Shown here one piece after another: positions 25,920-36,500 of a DNA stretch of 64,000 nt; position 1 is the stretch's first letter, and the number at the start of each line of letters is the position of its first letter. Location: positions 1-64,000 of the forward strand of contig SRJI02000016.1 in assembly GCA_005473895.2 (NCBI GenBank). Direction: 5' to 3'. The translations under genes were made by a program, and so were the position numbers. The notes under the pieces were generated by a model. That model saw nothing but the letters and a program-made list of their open reading frames with translations. It did not search any database and was not told the origin of the DNA. The DNA comes from Carideicomes alvinocaridis. Lineage in GTDB: Bacteria; Pseudomonadota; Alphaproteobacteria; Rhodobacterales; Rhodobacteraceae.

Positions 25920-27590
25920 TCAGCCGGGCGGGCCCAGCCGCTCGAGGATCGCGGCCGTATCGAGGCCTGAGACCGCGCCGTAGACATGGCCGCGCTCGCC
26001 CGCCAGGCGCGTCGCCACGTAGCCGTCGGCCACCGCCCCGGTGCCGTGGCGGATCAGCACTGCCGCGGTCAGGAGCTGGGCCAGGCTTTCGCAGAACCAG
26101 CGCGCCTCCGCCTCCTCGGGACCCTTCGGCCAGCGCGACTGGTGCGCCTGAAGCGCCGCGTCGTAGCGCCGGTCGCTGCCGGTGGCGCCCTTCAGGCAGT
26201 CGGTCAGCACCTCGCCGGCCAGCGGCTCCTTGGCCAGGGTGCGCAGGATGTCGAGGCAGATGACGTTGCCCGAGCCCTCCCAGATGCCGTTGAGCGGCGC
26301 CTCCCGGTAGAGCATCGGCAGCGGCGTCTCTTCCACGTAGCCCATGCCGCCCAGCACCTCCATCGCCTCGCCCACCACCGGGCCCACGCGCTTGTTGTTG
26401 AGGTACTTGCCGAGCGCCACGGCGATGCGGGCAAAGGCGCGGTCCTCCGCCGTGTCGCCGTCGAAGGCGCGCGCGGCGATCATCGACAGCGCCACAGCGC
26501 CCTCCCAGTCGAGCGCGAGATCGGCCAGCACCGACCGCATCAGCGGCTGGTCCACCAGCGTCCGCTGAAAGACCCGGCGCGAGGCGGCCCACCAATGCGC
26601 CTCGGACAGGGCGGCGCGCATGAAGCCCGCGGGCGCCATGGAGGTGTCGAGCCGGGTGTGATGGACCATCTCGATGATCGTACGCACGCCGCGGCCCTCC
26701 TCGCCCAGCCGGTGCGCCAGCGCGCCCTGGTACTCGATCTCCGACGAGGCATTGGCGTGGTTGCCGAGCTTGTCCTTCAGCCGCTGCAGCCGGATCGCGT
26801 TGCGCTCGCCCTCCAGCCAGCGGGGCACGAGGAAGCAGGTGAGCCCGCCCTCGGCCTGCGCCAGCGTCAGGAAACCGTCGGACATCGGCGCGGAGCAGAA
26901 CCACTTGTGGCCGGTAAGGCGGTAATGCTCGCCGTCACGCTCTGCCCGGGTGGAGTTCGTGCGCACGTCCGAGCCGCCCTGTTTTTCGGTCATCGCCATG
27001 CCGAGCGTTGCGCCGCGCTTGGCCTCGACCGGGGCGATGGACGGATCATGTTCGTCCGACAAGAGCTTGGGGCGCCACGTCTTTTCCAGTTCGGGGTCGG
27101 CGCGGAGCGCGGGGATCCCGGCATAGGTCATGGTCAGCGGACAGCAGACCCCGGGCTCGATCTGGGAGAACATGTAATTGACGGCCAGGTGGGTGACATG
27201 GCCGCCCGGCGCGCCGTCATGTGCCGCGTTGGCATAGCCGGAGGAGAGCCCCAGCTGCATCAGCTGGTGGTAGCCCGGGTTGAAGCGCACCTCGTCCAGC
27301 CGCCGCCCGTCGCGGCCGAAGAGCACAGCCCGGGGCTTGTCGCGCCGCGCCTCCTCCGCCGCCTGCCATGCCGCGGGATCGTCGAGGCGCCGGCCGGTCG
27401 CCGCCAGGTGATCCTCGCGCCCGCCCATGACGCCCGCCCAGTGGCGGATCACCGGATCGTCCGCCCAGGGGTCGCGGGAGGCGCGGGGCACGGGCTGGTT
27501 CTCCACCTCGTGGGTGGCCAGATGCTCGGTCGCGGGCAAGTCGGAGAGCGGCAGGTCGGACATGGATCGATCGGAGATGGGTCGGGACAT
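25920..27590 (-). CDS. AidB-like acyl-CoA dehydrogenase
   Basis: A 556-residue flavoprotein of the acyl-CoA dehydrogenase superfamily, AidB branch. Features are an N-terminal extension with RHWAGVMGGREDHLAATG, the FAD-binding MTEKQGGSDVRTNSTRAE and LTGHKWFCSAPMSD segments, and LGGMGYVEETPLPMLYREAPLNGIWEGSGNVICLDILR. E. coli AidB is of similar length and belongs to the alkylation (Ada) response; no ada gene is in view, so catabolic roles are equally possible. The N terminus carries small imperfect repeats (MSDLPLSDLP). Its 3' end is duplicated downstream. Confidence 0.9.
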   Translation of the reverse strand: MSRPISDRSMSDLPLSDLPATEHLATHEVENQPVPRASRDPWADDPVIRHWAGVMGGREDHLAATGRRLDDPAAWQAAEEARRDKPRAVLFGRDGRRLDEVRFNPGYHQLMQLGLSSGYANAAHDGAPGGHVTHLAVNYMFSQIEPGVCCPLTMTYAGIPALRADPELEKTWRPKLLSDEHDPSIAPVEAKRGATLGMAMTEKQGGSDVRTNSTRAERDGEHYRLTGHKWFCSAPMSDGFLTLAQAEGGLTCFLVPRWLEGERNAIRLQRLKDKLGNHANASSEIEYQGALAHRLGEEGRGVRTIIEMVHHTRLDTSMAPAGFMRAALSEAHWWAASRRVFQRTLVDQPLMRSVLADLALDWEGAVALSMIAARAFDGDTAEDRAFARIAVALGKYLNNKRVGPVVGEAMEVLGGMGYVEETPLPMLYREAPLNGIWEGSGNVICLDILRTLAKEPLAGEVLTDCLKGATGSDRRYDAALQAHQSRWPKGPEEAEARWFCESLAQLLTAAVLIRHGTGAVADGYVATRLAGERGHVYGAVSGLDTAAILERLGPPG

Positions 27591-27700
27591 GGGCGGGCTC
27601 CTCCTCCTGGCGTCCTTGGGCGAAGTCTAGGACCCGTCCCGGCGCCGCGCAAACCCCTGAAAAAGTGAACGTCGCGTCGCAACTTCCTGCATTTCCGGGA

Positions 27701-27729
27701 TTCACAGGGCGAATCGCTTGTGTCATAAT
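27701..27729 (+). promoter_or_regulatory. Candidate sigma-70 promoter of ftsB
   Basis: TTCACA (27701-27706) and CATAAT (27724-27729) are separated by exactly 17 bases, in an AT-rich patch about 50 bases before the ftsB start codon. Confidence 0.5.
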
Positions 27730-27781
27730 TGATGAAAATGTGCCCGACAGAGGCGCACCCCAGGCAGAGCGGCAATCCTCC

Positions 27782-28084
27782 ATGAGCCACCCCCGGACCA
27801 GAGCCCCCGTCGGCGTGATCCTGTTCTTCGCCATCGCGCTGGCGCTCGGGACCTATTTCACCTTTGCCGCCGTGCAGGGGGATTTCGGGCTGTTCCGCCG
27901 GGCCGAGATCGCGCAGGAAAGCCGCCGGCTCGCCGCCGAGCTGGAAGAGCTGGAGGCCGAGGTCGCGCGGATGGAGAACCTGACCCACCGGCTGTCGGAC
28001 GATTACCTCGACCTCGACCTGCTGGACGAACAGGCGCGCGAAGTGCTGGGCCTCGTGCGGGCCGACGAGATCGTTATCCGCTAA
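27782..28084 (+). CDS. ftsB: Septum formation initiator, FtsB/DivIC family
   Basis: A 100-residue single-pass membrane protein: a short cytoplasmic N terminus, a TM helix (VGVILFFAIALALGTYFTFAAV) and a coiled coil (AEIAQESRRLAAELEELEAEVARMENLTHRL), ending with LDEQAREVLGLVRADEIVI. This is the FtsB layout of the FtsQLB division complex. ATG 27782 is the family start although the frame is open upstream. The position just ahead of the pyruvate dehydrogenase genes is usual in alphaproteobacteria. Confidence 0.9.
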   Translation: MSHPRTRAPVGVILFFAIALALGTYFTFAAVQGDFGLFRRAEIAQESRRLAAELEELEAEVARMENLTHRLSDDYLDLDLLDEQAREVLGLVRADEIVIR

Positions 28085-28149
28085 CCCCTCTCCACCACCT
28101 CCCGCGCCGCCTCTTGCCCTCGCGGCGGCTGCACAGTACCATCTGACAA

Positions 28150-28163
28150 GTTTAACGCTAAAC
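28150..28163 (+). promoter_or_regulatory. Small inverted repeat upstream of pdhA
   Basis: GTTTA-ACGC-TAAAC, the only AT-rich symmetric element in the ftsB-pdhA spacer, lies 31 bases before the pdhA start. It could be an operator or part of the promoter; no regulator can be named. Confidence 0.3.
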
Positions 28164-28194
28164 TATCACGCCAGCAGGGGGAGGGCCGGCGCAA

Positions 28195-29205
28195 ATGGCT
28201 GCCCGCAAGACCAGCGCGAAAAGCAATCACTCCGCCGAGGAGCTGACATCCTACTACCGCGACATGCTGCTGATCCGCCGCTTCGAGGAGAAGGCGGGCC
28301 AGTTGTACGGCATGGGGCTGATCGGCGGCTTCTGCCACCTCTATATCGGCCAGGAAGCGGTCGTCGTGGGGCTCGAGGCCGCCGCCGACGAGGGCGACAA
28401 GCGCGTCACCTCCTACCGCGACCACGGCCACATGCTGGCCTGCGGCATGGATCCCGACGGCGTCATGGCCGAGCTCACGGGCCGCGAGGGCGGTTATTCC
28501 AAGGGCAAGGGCGGCTCCATGCACATGTTCAGCCGCGAAAAGCATTTCTACGGCGGTCACGGCATCGTCGGCGCGCAGGTGCCGATCGGCGCGGGACTGG
28601 CCTTCGCCGACAAGTACCTCGAAAACGACCGCGTGACCTTCACCTATTTCGGCGACGGCGCGGCCAACCAGGGCCAGGTCTACGAGAGCTTCAACATGGC
28701 CGCGCTCTGGAAGCTGCCGGTGGTCTTCGTGATAGAGAACAATCAGTACGCCATGGGCACGGCGCAGGCGCGCTCCACCTCCTCGGCCGAGATCTACAAG
28801 CGGGGCGAGCCCTTCGGCATCCCCGGCGAGGTCGTGGACGGCATGGACGTGCTGGCGGTCAAGGCGGCGGGCGAGACGGCGGTGGCCCATTGTCGCGCCG
28901 GCAAGGGCCCGTACATCCTCGAGGTCAAGACCTACCGCTACCGCGGCCATTCCATGTCCGACCCGGCCAAGTACCGGACCCGCGAGGAGGTGCAGAAGAT
29001 GCGCTCCGAACGCGACCCGATCGAGCATGTGCGCGAGATGCTGATCTCGGGCAAGCACGCCACCGAGGACGATCTCAAGGCCATCGACAAGGAGATCAAG
29101 GAGGTGGTCAACCGCTCCGCCGATTTCGCCCGCGACAGCGCCGAGCCCGCGCTCGACGAGCTCTGGACCGACATCTACGCCGAGCCCGGCAAGGAGCCCG
29201 CCTGA
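28195..29205 (+). CDS. pdhA: Pyruvate dehydrogenase E1 component, alpha subunit
   Basis: A 336-residue thiamine-diphosphate enzyme subunit that decarboxylates pyruvate in the PDH complex. The TPP motif is FGDGAANQGQVYESFNMAALWKLPVVFVIENN, and the phosphorylation-loop-like segment YRYRGHSMSDPAKYRTREEV is conserved. An AGGGGGAGGG site precedes the ATG. It leads the operon pdhA, VOC gene, pdhB, pdhC, and shares one base with the VOC gene start (TGATG). Confidence 0.97.
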   Translation: MAARKTSAKSNHSAEELTSYYRDMLLIRRFEEKAGQLYGMGLIGGFCHLYIGQEAVVVGLEAAADEGDKRVTSYRDHGHMLACGMDPDGVMAELTGREGGYSKGKGGSMHMFSREKHFYGGHGIVGAQVPIGAGLAFADKYLENDRVTFTYFGDGAANQGQVYESFNMAALWKLPVVFVIENNQYAMGTAQARSTSSAEIYKRGEPFGIPGEVVDGMDVLAVKAAGETAVAHCRAGKGPYILEVKTYRYRGHSMSDPAKYRTREEVQKMRSERDPIEHVREMLISGKHATEDDLKAIDKEIKEVVNRSADFARDSAEPALDELWTDIYAEPGKEPA

Positions 29206-29591
29206 TGCCCCATTTCGAGATTCACGTGGCCGACATGGCGCGCGCCAAGGCGTTCTACGGCGGCCTCTTCGGCTGGTCCTTCGCGCCCATGGCCGGCGGC
29301 GAGGCGGTGGAGTACCACCTGGCCAGCGGCGCGCAGCTGGGCGACGGCGGGCTGACCCTGGCCTTGATGCGCCGCATGGACGAGACGCCCGCCCAGGGCA
29401 GCCCGGTCCGCGGCGGCACCCTGCGGCTCGGCGTGGCCGATTGCGACGCGAGCTACGCCTGGGCGCTGGACCATGGCGGGGCCGAGGCGCTGCCGCCGAT
29501 GGACTATCCCGGCATCGGCCGCTGCGCCTATGTCGAGGACGGCGAAGGCAATATCCTGGGGCTCGAATCCCCGGCCGGAACGGAGGGCTGA
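29205..29591 (+). CDS. VOC family protein within the pdh operon
   Basis: A 128-residue VOC domain (MPHFEIHVADMARAKAFYGGLFGWSF at the start and IGRCAYVEDGEGNILGLESP at the end, the latter with the metal-site Glu). It starts on the last base of the pdhA stop and ends 3 bases before pdhB, so it is fully embedded in the operon. The family includes metabolite-repair and detoxifying enzymes; a link to pyruvate or a 2-oxoaldehyde is only suggested by position. Confidence 0.85.
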   Translation: MPHFEIHVADMARAKAFYGGLFGWSFAPMAGGEAVEYHLASGAQLGDGGLTLALMRRMDETPAQGSPVRGGTLRLGVADCDASYAWALDHGGAEALPPMDYPGIGRCAYVEDGEGNILGLESPAGTEG

Positions 29592-29594
29592 TCC

Positions 29595-30977
29595 ATGGCG
29601 ACCGAAATCCTCATGCCCGCCCTCTCTCCGACCATGGAGGAAGGCACACTCGCGAAATGGCTGGTCAAGGAGGGCGACAGCGTCTCCTCCGGTGACATCA
29701 TCGCCGAGATCGAGACCGACAAGGCGACGATGGAATTCGAGGCGGTGGAGGAAGGCATCCTCGCCAAGATCCTCGTCCCCGAGGGCAGCGCCGGCGTGGC
29801 CGTCAACGCCCCCATCGCGCTGATGGTCTCGGAAGGCGAGAACATCTCCGAGGCCGAGCTCGACGAGGCGCATTCGCAGCAGCCCGCCCCGGCGGACAAG
29901 ACCCTGACCTCCGAATCCGCGCCCGCCGCCGCGAAGGCCCACCCGGAACCGCAGGCCGCGCCCGACCGCTCGCCGGACTGGCCCGAGGGCACCGAGCTGC
30001 GGCAGCAGACCGTCCGCGAGGCCCTGCGCGACGCCATGGCCGAGGAGATGCGCCGCGACGGCCATGTCTACCTCATGGGCGAGGAGGTGGCCGAGTACCA
30101 GGGCGCCTACAAGATTTCCCAGGGCCTGCTGGAGGAATTCGGGCCGAAACGCGTGGTCGACACGCCGATCACCGAGCATGGCTTTACCGGCCTCGCGGTC
30201 GGCGCGGCCTTCGGCGGGCTGAAGCCCATCGTGGAGTTCATGACCTTCAACTTCGCCATGCAAGCCATGGACCAGATTGTGAATTCCGCCGCCAAGACGC
30301 TTTACATGTCCGGCGGCCAGATGGGCGCGCCCATGGTCTTCCGCGGCCCCAACGGCGCCGCCGCCCGGGTGGCCGCCCAGCACAGCCAGGATTTCGCGGC
30401 ATGGTACGCCCATATCCCCGGGCTCAAGGTGGCGATGCCCTATTCCGCCTCCGACGCCAAGGGGCTGCTGAAATCGGCCATCCGCGACCCGAACCCGGTG
30501 ATCTTCCTCGAGAACGAGATCCTCTACGGCCGCTCCTTCGACGTGCCCATGCTGGAGGATTTCACCGTCCCCTTCGGCAAGGCCCGCATCTGGCGCGAGG
30601 GCACGGACGTGACGCTGGTGAGCTTCGGCATCGGCATGAGCTACGCGCTGGAAGCCGCTGAAAAGCTGGCAGAAGACGGGATCGCGGCCGAGGTCGTGGA
30701 CCTGCGCACGCTGCGCCCCATCGACTATGCCACCGTGATCGAGAGCGTGAAGAAGACCAACCGCTGCGTCACCGTGGAGGAAGGCTTCCCCGTCGGCTCC
30801 ATCGGCAACCACCTGTCGGCGCGGATCATGGAAGAGGCCTTCGACTGGCTCGACGCGCCGGTGCTGAACTGCACGGGCAAGGACGTGCCCATGCCCTATG
30901 CCGCCAACCTCGAGAAACACGCGCTGGTCACCACCGACGAGGTGATCGCCGCGGTGCACAAGGTCTGCTACCGATGA
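29595..30977 (+). CDS. pdhB: Pyruvate dehydrogenase E1 component, beta subunit, with lipoyl domain
   Basis: A 460-residue subunit. Residues 1-80 are a lipoyl domain with the modified Lys in [14 protein letters not shown]. An Ala/Pro/Glu linker (about 95-130) leads to the transketolase-type pyrimidine-binding domain ([26 protein letters not shown]) and the C-terminal domain ([14 protein letters not shown]). E1 beta with its own lipoyl domain is characteristic of alphaproteobacterial complexes. The lipoyl domain is almost identical to that of the following E2. Confidence 0.97.
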   Translation: MATEILMPALSPTMEEGTLAKWLVKEGDSVSSGDIIAEIETDKATMEFEAVEEGILAKILVPEGSAGVAVNAPIALMVSEGENISEAELDEAHSQQPAPADKTLTSESAPAAAKAHPEPQAAPDRSPDWPEGTELRQQTVREALRDAMAEEMRRDGHVYLMGEEVAEYQGAYKISQGLLEEFGPKRVVDTPITEHGFTGLAVGAAFGGLKPIVEFMTFNFAMQAMDQIVNSAAKTLYMSGGQMGAPMVFRGPNGAAARVAAQHSQDFAAWYAHIPGLKVAMPYSASDAKGLLKSAIRDPNPVIFLENEILYGRSFDVPMLEDFTVPFGKARIWREGTDVTLVSFGIGMSYALEAAEKLAEDGIAAEVVDLRTLRPIDYATVIESVKKTNRCVTVEEGFPVGSIGNHLSARIMEEAFDWLDAPVLNCTGKDVPMPYAANLEKHALVTTDEVIAAVHKVCYR

Positions 30978-30985
30978 GCGGCGGC

Positions 30986-31042
30986 GGCTCCTTCATCTTG
31001 CCCGAAAAACTCCGGGGAGCGCGAGGGGCCGGCCCCTCGCCT
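30986..31042 (+). repeat. Dispersed intergenic repeat, copy 4, with perfect palindrome
   Basis: A diverged module A (CTCCTTCATCTTGCCCGAAA, then AACTCCGGGGAGC) is followed by GCGAGGGGCCGGCCCCTCGC, a 20-bp perfect palindrome at 31021-31040. It fills the pdhB-pdhC spacer and should form a strong hairpin in the operon mRNA. Confidence 0.65.
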
Positions 31043-31084
31043 GCCCGCCCTCGCCACGCGCGCCCCGTCCGGAGAATCTGACCG

Positions 31085-32479
31085 ATGCCCACCGAGATCC
31101 TGATGCCCGCCCTCTCCCCCACGATGGAGGAAGGCACGCTTGCGAAATGGCTGGTCAAGGAAGGCGACACGGTCTCCTCCGGCGACCTGCTGGCCGAGAT
31201 CGAGACCGACAAGGCCACCATGGAATTCGAGGCGGTGGATGAGGGCGTCATGGGGAAGATCCTCGTGCCCGAGGGCAGCGCGGGCGTGAAGGTCAACCAG
31301 CCCATCGCGCTGCTCCTGGCCGAGGGCGAAAGCGCCGAGGACCTGTCGCAGGCCCCGGCCGCGTCGAGCGAACCCGCCGAGGCCGCCAGCGACCAGGCCC
31401 CGCGCGAGGCGCAGCCGAAACCGGCGCAGGCGGCGAGCCAGGACGGCGGCGCAGCGGAAGCCGGCGATCCCGGCGGCAACGCCGTCTCCGCCGGGCCCGC
31501 CTCCAAGGCCGACCCCGCTCCGGCCGCGCCCAAGGACGGCACCGGCCAGCGCATCTTCGCCTCCCCCCTCGCCCGCCGGATCGCGGCCGACAAGGGGCTG
31601 GACCTCGCGCAGATCGAGGGCTCCGGCCCCCGCGGCCGCATCGTGAAGGCCGACGTGGAAGCCGCCACCGCCACCCCGAAAGCCGCGGCTGACGCGCAAC
31701 CGCAGGCCCGGCCGACGGCCGCCACCCAACCCGCCGCGGCCCCCGCCGGCCCCTCGACGGAGGCGGTGCGCAAGATCTACGCCGACCGCCCGCACGAGGA
31801 GATCACGCTCGACGGGATGCGCCGGACCATCGCCGCGCGGCTCACCGAGGCGAAACAGACCATCCCGCATTTCTACCTGCGTCGGGACATCCGCCTCGAC
31901 GCGCTGATGAAATTCCGTGCCGAGCTCAACGCCCAGCTCGCCGCCCGCGACGTCAAACTCTCGGTCAACGATTTCATCATCAAGGCCTGCGCCCTGGCCC
32001 TGCAACAGGTGCCCGCCGCCAACGCCGTCTGGGCCGGCGACCGCATCCTGCAGCTCACACCCTCCGACGTGGCGGTGGCCGTGGCGATCGAGGGCGGCCT
32101 CTTCACCCCGGTCCTCAAGGACGCCCAGGCCAAATCCCTCTCCGCCCTCTCGGCCGAGATGAAGGACCTCGCCGCGCGCGCCCGCGACCGCAAGCTCTCG
32201 CCCGCGGAATACCAGGGCGGCAGCTTCGCCATCTCCAACCTCGGCATGTTCGGGATCGACAATTTCGACGCCGTCATCAACCCGCCCCACGGCGCGATCC
32301 TCGCGGTCGGCCGCGGTGTGAAGAAACCGGTGGTGGGCGACGGCGATGCGCTCGAGGTGGCGACGATCATGTCGGTCACGCTCTCGGTCGATCACCGGGT
32401 CATCGACGGCGCCCTGGGCGCGGAACTGCTGGCCGCCATCGCCGAGAACCTGGAGAACCCGCTCCTGATGCTCGCCTGA
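31085..32479 (+). CDS. pdhC: Pyruvate dehydrogenase E2, dihydrolipoamide acetyltransferase
   Basis: A 464-residue E2. It has an N-terminal lipoyl domain (Lys in [14 protein letters not shown], residues 1-80), an Ala/Pro/Gln linker, the peripheral subunit-binding domain ([37 protein letters not shown], about 157-193), a second linker and the catalytic domain with the active-site motif [15 protein letters not shown] near the C terminus. It transfers the acetyl group to CoA. E3 is not encoded in the window. Confidence 0.97.
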   Translation: MPTEILMPALSPTMEEGTLAKWLVKEGDTVSSGDLLAEIETDKATMEFEAVDEGVMGKILVPEGSAGVKVNQPIALLLAEGESAEDLSQAPAASSEPAEAASDQAPREAQPKPAQAASQDGGAAEAGDPGGNAVSAGPASKADPAPAAPKDGTGQRIFASPLARRIAADKGLDLAQIEGSGPRGRIVKADVEAATATPKAAADAQPQARPTAATQPAAAPAGPSTEAVRKIYADRPHEEITLDGMRRTIAARLTEAKQTIPHFYLRRDIRLDALMKFRAELNAQLAARDVKLSVNDFIIKACALALQQVPAANAVWAGDRILQLTPSDVAVAVAIEGGLFTPVLKDAQAKSLSALSAEMKDLAARARDRKLSPAEYQGGSFAISNLGMFGIDNFDAVINPPHGAILAVGRGVKKPVVGDGDALEVATIMSVTLSVDHRVIDGALGAELLAAIAENLENPLLMLA

Positions 32480-32505
32480 CGGGGCCGCTGCGCGCAGGCC
32501 CCCCA

Positions 32506-32570
32506 GCTTCTCCGGTCGAAAAATATGGCGGGGTGAGGCGCGAACGCGCCGAGGGGCAGAGCCCCTGACC
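32506..32570 (+). repeat. Dispersed intergenic repeat, copy 5 (long form)
   Basis: CTTCTCCGGTCGAAAAATAT, then GGCGGGGTGAGG, followed by GCGAACGCG-CCGAGGGGCAGAGCCCCT with a 6-bp hairpin. Its layout matches copy 1. It lies between the convergent ends of pdhC and cysE and may help terminate both. Confidence 0.75.
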
Positions 32571-32600
32571 AGCCTCACCACCAAGCGCGGGCGGCGAGGG

Positions 32601-33419
32601 TCACTCCGCCCCCATCACCCCGCGCAGGATCTGGTCCATGCTGCGCGAGGGCTCGTCGCAGCCCCCGTCGCCCACGATCTTCGCCGGCACCCCGGCCACG
32701 GTCTTGCAGGCCGGCACGTCGCTCAGCACCACCGAACCCGCCGCGATGCGCGAGCAATCGCCCACGCGGATATTGCCAAGCACCTTGGCACCCGCGCCGA
32801 TCAGCACGCCGTTGCCGATCTTCGGATGCCGGTCTTCCTCTTCCTTGCCGGTGCCGCCCAGCGTCACCGAATGCAGCATCGACACGTTGTCGCCCACCAC
32901 GGCCGTCTCGCCGATGACGATGGAATGGGCGTGGTCGATCATGATCCCCTTGCCGATGCGGGCGGCCGGGTGGATGTCGATGCCGAAGACCTCCGAGACC
33001 CGCGCCTGGAGGAAATAGGCCAGGTCCCGCCGCCCCTCGAGCCAGAGCCAATGGGCCACGCGATGCGCCTGCACCGCCTGGAAGCCCTTGAAGAACAGCA
33101 GCGGCTGCAGCAGCCGGTGGCAGGCCGGGTCGCGGTCGTAGACCGCCGCGATATCGGCGCGCGCGGCCAGCGACAGCCGGTCGTCCGAGGCATAGGCCTC
33201 GTCGCAGATCTCGCGCAGGATCTGCTCCGACATCTCGCCGGAGGCGAGCTTGAGCGAGATGCGGTAGGCCAGGGCCCGCTCGATGGTCGGATGGTGCAGG
33301 ATGGAGGAATGCACGAGGCCCCCCAGCAGGGGTTCCTCGCGGATCGCCTCCTCGGCTTCGGTGATGATGCGGGACCAGACCGGGTCCAGTTCCGCGACCT
33401 TCGCGCGCGTCTCCGCCAT
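32601..33419 (-). CDS. cysE: Serine O-acetyltransferase
   Basis: A 272-residue CysE, the first step of cysteine synthesis (serine plus acetyl-CoA to O-acetylserine). The N-terminal helical domain (DPVWSRIITEAEEAIREEPLLGGLVHSSILHH) is followed by a left-handed beta-helix of hexapeptide repeats with the catalytic His region IDIHPAARIGKGIMIDHAHSIVIGETAVVGDNVSMLHSVTLGGTG. ATG 33419 has GAGGAG upstream and is the family start. It stands between the pdh operon and the GTA cluster. Confidence 0.96.
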   Translation of the reverse strand: MAETRAKVAELDPVWSRIITEAEEAIREEPLLGGLVHSSILHHPTIERALAYRISLKLASGEMSEQILREICDEAYASDDRLSLAARADIAAVYDRDPACHRLLQPLLFFKGFQAVQAHRVAHWLWLEGRRDLAYFLQARVSEVFGIDIHPAARIGKGIMIDHAHSIVIGETAVVGDNVSMLHSVTLGGTGKEEEDRHPKIGNGVLIGAGAKVLGNIRVGDCSRIAAGSVVLSDVPACKTVAGVPAKIVGDGGCDEPSRSMDQILRGVMGAE

Positions 33420-33551
33420 GACGTCATCTCCTCTGCGGCAGGCGATCGGCCCCCGATCTCGTTCGAGGGCTTTCCTAGCAGATAGGCGCTCGGCGCGGAA
33501 ACGCAAAACCGTGATGGCGGAAATCGCCGGGACGAATGTCCCGGCGCGCGC

Positions 33552-36500
33552 TCAGGGGACCACGTCCAGCCGGGCCGCAGGCCCGGCCCCGTAAAGCGCC
33601 GAGACCTGCGCCACCTCCACCCGGTAGCGCCCAGTGATCCCGTCCGCGGCGCGAAGCGCCGCGCCATAGGCAAAGGCCGGCTGCGCCAGCAGCGCCTCCC
33701 GGCGCTGCGTATTGCCGTCGAAGATGCGCAGCAGGTAGCGCTCCTGCTCCTCGCCGAGCGGCACCTCCGGTGCCGCCCAGTCCTCGCCGCCGATCCGGCT
33801 TTGCCGGATCCAGCTCAGCTGCTGGCCGCCGGCGCCGTCAGGCGCCGCGCGCAGGTGGCAGGGGCGGTAGGGGCGCAGGCCGTTGCCGTCGAAAGCCGCC
33901 ACGACGTGGCGGTAGGACGGGTCGTCCACCGGACGGGCCGCAGGCCCGATCCGGTAATGGCGCGCGACCCTCCGGTCGCGCAGCGCCAGGCCGATCTGTT
34001 CGGGCGCCGCATCCATCAGCACCGCGTAGCTCCCCGCGGGCCAGGCGACGGGCATCAGCCCATCGCTGCCGAACCGCCCGCGCAACAGGTGCGAGAGCAG
34101 CCAGCGCCCCTCTCCCAGGGCCTGCGCGTCGCGGAACTGCAAGAGCTCCCAGTGTCCCGGGCTCCCGTCGCCCACCGCCAGCAGGTTCGCCCCCGCCATC
34201 AGCCGCGCCTCGCTCACCGCCTCGAATTGCCCCGCGACCAGCCGCACCTGCAGCCCCGGGCCGCGATCCACCCGCCCCGCCGGTGCCGCCTCGAGCACCG
34301 TCTCGGTCAGCCCCACCGTCGCACGTCCCGCCAGCAGGATGTCGAGCGCGTAGTCCGCATTCTCGGCCGAGGCATGGGCCGCCACAATCCCCGGCCAGCG
34401 CGCCGCCGTCACGGCGAGATGCGGCGCATGGGGTACCTCGTCGCCCTTCATCAGCGGCAGGTCCAGGAAAAGCGGCAGCACCGGCCGCGGCGCGGCGAAG
34501 GCGGGGAGCCGCGTGCGGCTCTCCTCGGACCGCGGCGCCGAATAGACACCGGGATCGATGCGCACGAGGTCGAGGACCTGCTCCGCCCCCTGCTCCACCC
34601 GGTCGATGCGGTAGCGCGCCGTGTCGCCGTCCAGCGACAGCACCACGCCCGGCCCCAGCGCCAGCCGCGAAGGGGGCAGCGCCAGCCGCGCCGTCTCGCG
34701 CGCAACCCTCGCCTCCGCGAGCCAGCGTTCCGCCAGCGCCCGCGCCTCGGCCCGTGTCAGCGCCATGGCCAGGTCGGTGGTGGAAACCGCATGCGTCGCT
34801 TCGTCGGGCAGCACGGCTTCTTCCGCCTGGGGGGTGTAGTCGCCGTCCGCCTCCACGAAGCGCAGGCGCACCCGGCCCGCGAGCTCCGCCTCCGACACCC
34901 GGTGGCGCATCAGCCGCCCCTCCAGCTCGGACGCCACGGCCAGCCGCGCCGGGTCCACCGCTGCCGGCCGCAGCCCGTCGCGCATGACGAAGCGCACTTC
35001 ACCTTCGCGCTCAACCGGGTCAAAGCCATGGGCCAGCATCAGGGGCTGGAGGGCCGCCCGCCCCTCGCCCGGGTCGCTCACCTCGTAACCCCGGACGAAG
35101 CCGTGCAGGTGATCCGTGTCGAAGTCCTCCAGCCCCGCATCGCGGCAGATCTCGGCGGCGACCGTGGCCAGCCGCTGGCCCGAGGCCCGGCCCGAGATCC
35201 AGTGCCCCAGCCGGTAATTGTCGCCGTCCGACCATTGCGCCGCGTTGGCCGGGAACCACGGGTAGGGCCGCGCGTCCCAGCACCAGACAAAGGCACGGGA
35301 CATGTCGATCATCGGGCCCTCGTAGACCTCCGAGACCGGGTTCACCCCCGGCTCTGCCCAGTAGGCGTGGATGGCGCGAAGGTACTCCGCCTGGATCAAC
35401 TCGTCGCGCTCCCCGTCCGAGAAATAGGGCAGCGCACTTTCCGAGCTCTTGGGATCAACGAACTTGTTGGGCTGGTTGGTCCCCTTGTCGACCGCGGGGC
35501 AGCCGTATTCGGTGAACCAGATGGGTTTCGACCGCGGCTCCCATACCGTCGGCTGGGCCTGGCGCAGACCGCCCACCCGGTCGTGATGCGCATGGGACCA
35601 CCAGTTGCGGATGTCCTTCACCCGCCAGATCCAGGGCTCGCCCTCCCCATCGGTGATCGGCGTGCGGATCTGCGCCGCCCGCGCCGCGTCCGAGCGATAG
35701 TACCAGTCGTAGCCCTCACCCCCCTCGATATTGGCCTTGAGGTAGCCGTGATCGTGGATCGACTCCCACTCGACGGCATCGAGATGCTCCACCCCCTCGC
35801 GCCAGTCCGAGAGCGGCATGTAATTGTCGATCCCGATGAAATCGAGCCGCGGGTCCGCCCAGAGCGGGTCCAGGTGATAGAGCAGGTCACCGGGCGCGTC
35901 CGGCGGCTGGTAGCCGAAATATTCCGACCAGTCGGCGGCATAACCCAGCTTCACCTCCGGGCCGAGCAGCGCGCGCACCTCCCCCAGCAGGTCGCGCAGC
36001 GCTGCCACCGCGGGAAAGCTGCCGCCCGGCCCGCGGATCTGCGTGAGCCCCCGCATCTCGGACCCCACGCAGAAGGCCTCCACGCCCCCCGCTGCCGCGC
36101 AGAGCGCCGCGTAATGCAGGATGAAGCGGGAATAGCTCCATTCCGCCGGGCCGGAATAGCCGACCTCGCCGTCGCTCACGGTGAAATCCGCCGCCCGCGC
36201 GGTGCCCATGAAGGCCGCCACCTGCGCCTCCGCCGCGGCGGTCCCGTCGGGCGAGCCGTCGCGGCCCGGGGCCTCCGAGAGGGTGATCCGCCCCCGCCAC
36301 GGCAAGGGCGGCTGGTCGTCCGCGCCGCTCCACGGGTCGGGCAATCCGTTGTCCGCCAACTGCTCCATCAGGATGAAAGGGTAGAACATCACCGCCTTGC
36401 CCGCGGCCCCCATGTGCCGGATCGCCTGCACGACGGAGGCATCGGTGGGCGTCCCGCCATAGACCGGGCGCCCCTCCTCGAGCGGCACCCGCCCGGCCTC

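Noticed and set aside
25804-26904. Complete second acyl-CoA dehydrogenase gene in another frame
   Set aside because: Only the last about 36 codons resemble a dehydrogenase; the remainder is a frame-shifted shadow of the intact gene.
29175-32584. Two long minus-strand open frames (594 and 538 codons) opposite pdhB and pdhC
   Set aside because: They mirror the highly GC-biased pdh genes and read as low-complexity His/Gly/Asp sequence; the plus-strand products are unmistakable.
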